64,000 bases of DNA from Cyanoderma ruficeps (taxonomy: Eukaryota > Chordata > Aves > Passeriformes > Timaliidae). The notes beneath the pieces were generated by a model that saw nothing but the letters and a program-made list of their open reading frames with translations, did not search any database and was not told the DNA's origin. Of the stretch, positions 59,468 through 64,000 are shown piece by piece. Where the stretch lies: positions 495,281-559,280 of the forward strand of contig VZDJ01000064.1 of NCBI GenBank assembly GCA_008694505.1, read 5' to 3'. The number at the start of each line of letters is the position of its first letter. Positions within the stretch are counted from its first letter, which is position 1. Position numbers and translations under genes: made by a program.

Positions 59468-62400
59468 GTAAGTGTTTCTTATGAATTTACTACATGATAT
59501 ATGTGTGTCACCCTGCTTATCTAAATATATGAATTCTTAACGATCTCTAATGGATTAAGTTGAAGTAAGTCTGTAGGTCAGGTCATTGATATGCTTGACC
59601 TAAGTGTGAAAGAGATTATTTGCTGCTTTTGATAATTTCTTTAATGAAAATTCTGTTATGTATGGGAAGATTTGACACAGAGAACAAAGTGCTAATGAAA
59701 ACCACTGACCTAATTCTCTTTATGCTGGCCTGGAAATATCCCTGTGTTGGCTGTAACTTTCTGGTTCCTGTTTCTTAATGTGTTAGGTAATGTTTTTTCA
59801 TCCAGCTCTGGTGCTTCAGAATTCCATATCCTTCCAGAGCTGTTGAGTTGCCTGGTATTTCCATGTGCAGAAAGTGTGTGATAACGTGTTTACTAAGGAA
59901 ACTTGAGCCATCACAGAATTTGACTTCAGTCCAACAAGAAAAATGCCTTTTTGGAACTTTGCTATTGTAGTCAGATTATACTTTGTTCATTTCTGGAGAA
60001 CTCAATGAGTCAGTATGCTTTGGTCCCTCCTGAATTAGTAGTGTTATTAGTGAGATTTTATCTAAGAAAAATTATCTAGAGGTAAGAGCTGCCCTCCTAA
60101 ATATTTGTCTGTGCACATAAGTGCTGTTGCTGCACAGTTCCATTCTGTAATTTATTAACAAAATTTCCTTGGTTCCTTCCTCCTTACCTGTCTTCATATG
60201 TGTTGCTTAAATTTTTTCTTTATTCATGGTTCTGCATATGGTGGGGGGGTGTTTAAACTGGTTGCTGACAATTGTGCTGAGCTAGTATCAGAAAGTTATT
60301 CTGTCTTTTCCCTGTATTTCCCATAATGCTGAAATGGGAATATTTAATGGTGCTGAACATCAGGGAGAAAATACTGTGGTGTCAGCCATTTTGGGTAATT
60401 AAGATAATTGAGATGCAGAAGAAAGCATTGAGCAGTAATTCACTGCAGTTTTATTTCTGTGTTGTAAATCTGCTTAGGGATACCTGTGCTATATTTTTAT
60501 GATCTTTATCTTTTCCTGTGATTTTTTTAATGGTACTCTATAATGTCTAGTTTTTTCACTGGGAGTGCTGAAAAGCCTTTGAAGTGAATTTTTTCTTTTC
60601 CTGTACACTTAGCTTTATCGGATAGATTTTTGAATTGCTGGATTTGCTAATTGCATTTCCTTAAAGCTTGTGTGCTGTAATGTTCTAAGTTTTGTGTAAC
60701 ATGTTATTTCGAGAAAGGCATTAAGAACTGGCAACTTTTGACTCTTCTGTATTTATAATGCAGACATTTATTTGTCATGTTTGAGCTGTGTAGAGGCCTT
60801 CAGAACACTACACAAATATTAATGCCTTCAGTCATTAAAGCAAATGTATGCAGTACTTTAAGCTGAAATATGTAATGACTAAATACAAAGTTTTATCTTG
60901 TGTGAAAATGGTAAATCACTGGCAGGTGAACACTGCTATAAGAATTCCATTTTTGCCTGATACAGATTATATAGATTGCATTTTGTTCTGATACAGATTG
61001 TATTTGGTTTTGTTGTTCTTTGTTAGTTATCTTATATTTGGAGAATGAACAAAATATTCTAGAATGGCTAACATAATAAAAAGAATATTTTATATGTGCT
61101 TACTAAAAAACCAAATTGCAAGTATGTTTTTGATCTACTGTCTCCATTAGGAATATAATTAAATGTTTAAAAATTATGAAACTTAAAATTTCTGAATGCT
61201 GATATTTCAAAGAAATTTAAAATGAAAAATGCAGCAAAACAATTTTAGTCTTGTGGCTTGCTGTAATAAGTAAAAAGCACAGGCAAACCACTGTATCAAA
61301 AGAAATCGTATCTTTTTCCTCTGATTTTAGCTGGTCAGAGTTGTGTCTCCATACAAAAACTACACAAACATATTGGTCTTCCCTGTATACACATATCCAC
61401 AGTTTTTCACAGTCACCTGAAAGTACTTCTGTGATCTGGAGGAAACTGACTGTCTTAAATTGTTGGTACCATATAGGAGAGACATGCTTACACTGAGGAG
61501 GAAACAAAGGACAGATTCTGTGTCTCAGTGTATCTGTATCCCTATTGCAAATGTGAAGGGTGAGAAGTCCTGGAAAGCCACCATATTTGCCCACTTTTGC
61601 GTTCTGTTGTCATCAGCACCAAGCTGATGTGTTTTGCAACCACTAGTTTAGAAGGAGTATCAGACCACATCAAATGTGGGGTTTTATTCTGGGGCTTCCC
61701 TTGGTCCTTAGCCAGATAAGGTAGATGACAATAGCCCAGCAAGTGTGTTCATCAGTTTTGAAGTCTGTATATACATGCTTCCATGTCAGGACTTCACAGA
61801 TAAGCTCTAGAGAGCCTGTGGTGGCTTGAACCATTATGGCTGGTAAACTCTGCTGTCATTGGCACTCACAGGGAAACTTGTGCCTGAGCCTCCACTGTTC
61901 ATGAGGTCTGGTGTATTAGCTGAAGTCAAGATGAAATTGGGTTTCAATGAATGCTCTGGATGGTGAACTTCAGGGACTCTGGCGTGAGCAAATCTTTGTT
62001 TCTGCTGCCTCAGCTTCATGTCATGTCTTGGAAAGGGTGTGGCAGAAGGTGGGATGTTCCTTAACACAGGAGTCAGCCCTTGGAAAGACATGGTTTGCTT
62101 CACACAGAGTTGCACTTTAAAAAAATAAAATCATGAGTTAAATATTCATTTATAGGGCTGGGAGAAGGATATTTTATGTGTGTGAATATTCAAAAATGTC
62201 AAGACATTATACTGATGTTACTACTAAATTTTTTTGAATGAAAGATCTTGTGCATTGAGAGCTAAACTCACTATACATCAAGATGCTCAAATATAAATTT
62301 TATCTTGATGTACACTTGTGTTCCTTTCCAGTGTGTAAGGTGGAATGAGCATACTTAAAAGCATTATGTAGCTTGAATATGAAGCATGTTGCTGAATACT

Positions 62401-64000
62401 GGTGTTTCTTGAGAAATCAGTCGATCAAGGTAAAGATTTGAGATCCAGCAAAAAAGGAAAAAAACTTCTGGGTCCCTTTTTGGGATATTTTGAAATAGTG
62501 GAGAACTCATTTATATTTTTTGCTTAATCAGATCCTGAATATAATTTCTGTCTCTTAAGACAGCTTGAGGCCAAGACGCAGTAAGAGAAATAGGGACTAG
62601 TTTTAATAGAAGCTGAATCTTTTGCCTTCTGGAGCAAGTTAAGAAAAGAACATACTTTGAAGGGTGCTTTGTAATTCTGTTTTTTTAGCAGCCTCATGTA
62701 TGTAAGAATCTGTAAGCTGTACCTTGTTTTGTTTTTCTAGTTATTCCCCGAGTCCCTCTAGTGGGAAGGAAAATACTGTTATCCTTGTATTCAACAGGTG
62801 AATGGAGATGAAGCTATGGGGTTATCATGGGCTGTCTGTGGCAAAGCAGAAAAAGGTGTCTAGGTATCCTGTAGCTGGTCTCACCTCTTGTTCACTGGAC
62901 ACTGAGTGATTGTGTTGTTAAGAAATGACCTTAAATTACATTGCTGGTAATTGAATTACTAAATATTGGTATATCTTGACAGTAGTCTTCAATAAATCTT
63001 GCAAATTTTAAGCAGCAATTAATTTGGCTTCACATGTAAAATTTCTAATATGGTAATAGCAACTTCTTACATAACAACTTTTCTGTATTTCAGAAAGATG
63101 AAACTCTGGGTTATGCCTTCTCTGTGGGGTGATCAGCAACTGGCAGTACTTAAAAAATAAATCTACTTACAGTATCACAAACATGTGATTAATACACTGC
63201 TTTTGTTACCATTAACAAGTCTTATTTTCTTGCAGAAAAGTAATAACAGTTATGCCTTCTATTTTGCAATACTCAGTTGTCTTTTTAAGAGCAATTTTCA
63301 CAGTGACATAACCACTAAACCAAGTGGAAATGAGGATTACTTATATGTGTCTCTTAAACTAGGTGGTTGGGGGCTTAATCATTAGCTGCTATAGAGTGTA
63401 ACCTGTGTTTTTACTAGAGCATGTGTCTAGAATAATATGCATGTATTTTCTTGAGAGCAAAGGCTTTTTTCTGAGTAAGAAAAACTTTGATTTGTCTGAT
63501 ATCTTATTGCCTGCCAGTAAAAAAATAGCTTCTTTTTATGAAAAATAATAAAATAAAGTCTAACTTTTTGGCTGCTAAGGATATCAACCTCACTGTGATG
63601 GCAGAATTTTCTTGCAGTTGAGAAGTGCTCAGGCATTGAAATATTCAAAAGTGTAAAAAAATTAAGTGCCTCCAAACACTTACTAGTCTTAGTAAGTTGT
63701 AATCTGTTGTAATTTCATTGCACTTCTGGTTTGTATTTTTTGTAGGTCAGTGTGACTTTCACTGTAGTACCTTTCTGATTAACTTTAGGGTTAAAACTGT
63801 ATTTACTATATAGCATTGGAATAACTCTTCCCCTTCTAAATCTTTGTATACTGCATGTCTGCTTTTTATGTCTGTACTTCCACTGTTTTGGTGTCTTCTG
63901 ATGAACTATAAGCTGTTAAATTCTGAGCTTTGCTGACTAAAATAATGTTTTATATATAGCATTATATCATATGAAATCAACCATTGAAACTTTTTATCTC
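59468..64000 (+). other. TENT2: TENT2 intron 11 (partial)
   Basis: At least 4.5 kb from GTAAGT to the window end. No convincing TENT2 exon, repeat family or RNA gene is seen. Antisense open frames at 61217-61594 and 61834-62115 lack recognisable features. Confidence 0.8.

Noticed and set aside
61217..62115. Clustered antisense open frames in TENT2 intron 11
   Set aside because: No start context, splice pattern or family motif; the frames disagree with each other and overlap plus-strand frames.
62741..62797. Acceptor-to-donor stretch considered as TENT2 exon 12 (reads L-F-P-E-S-L)
   Set aside because: The FPES resemblance to the expected YPES is short, an in-frame TAG follows at once, and the rest does not continue as the family sequence. 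Other frames match nothing either.
1..64000. CRISPR arrays, operons, phage or other prokaryotic systems, tRNA/rRNA genes
   Set aside because: Looked for regular spaced repeats, gene packing and characteristic RNA folds; none seen. All clear coding sequence is interrupted vertebrate genes.

Overview
This window is vertebrate nuclear DNA, almost certainly from a bird. It has long AT-rich introns, two methylation-free-looking CpG islands, several truncated CR1 LINEs ending in the octamer-type 3' tail seen in birds, and one LTR fragment of the avian ERVL type. There is no prokaryotic-style gene packing. Two single-copy protein-coding genes are recognisable, and both are incomplete at the window edges.

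Left half (minus strand): the 5' end of HOMER1, the postsynaptic EVH1/coiled-coil scaffold. Exon 2 (1495-1651) encodes residues 3-54, the first half of the EVH1 domain. Exon 1 (coding part 24688-24692) supplies only ATGGG. The two are separated by a 23 kb intron carrying four CR1 copies. The presumed promoter lies in a CpG island (about 24.4-26.15 kb). Between 25.83 and 25.96 kb it holds a minus-strand TATA-like box, four evenly spaced CRE-like sites (one a perfect palindrome) and an ETS/CArG-like pair, an arrangement expected of an activity-regulated immediate-early promoter.

Middle (about 26.1-38.2 kb): a divergent intergenic spacer with no supported gene. It contains two CR1 3' fragments and a notable two-part inverted repeat at 31647-31705.

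Right half (plus strand): TENT2 (PAPD4/GLD2), a cytoplasmic non-canonical poly(A) polymerase. A CpG-island promoter (38.2-38.7 kb) with an NRF1-like site and ETS-like sites precedes a non-coding first exon. Ten coding exons (40068-59467) then assemble to exactly 378 codons with every splice phase agreeing. They include the GSS motif, the DGD metal-binding pair (D238, D240) and the third catalytic Asp (D300). The remaining C-terminal exons lie beyond base 64000. One intron uses a GC donor. Intron 7 contains an ERVL LTR fragment and an unexplained 223-base exon-like open segment.

HOMER1 and TENT2 are head-to-head neighbours in other vertebrates, and in chicken this block is on the Z chromosome, so a Z-linked origin is likely (inference from synteny). 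I see no CRISPR array, operon, tRNA/rRNA gene or obviously new multi-gene system. The most interesting items are the regulatory architecture at HOMER1, the exon-like segment in TENT2 intron 7, the overlapping upstream ORF in TENT2 exon 2, the GC-AG intron and two perfect-stem inverted repeats.
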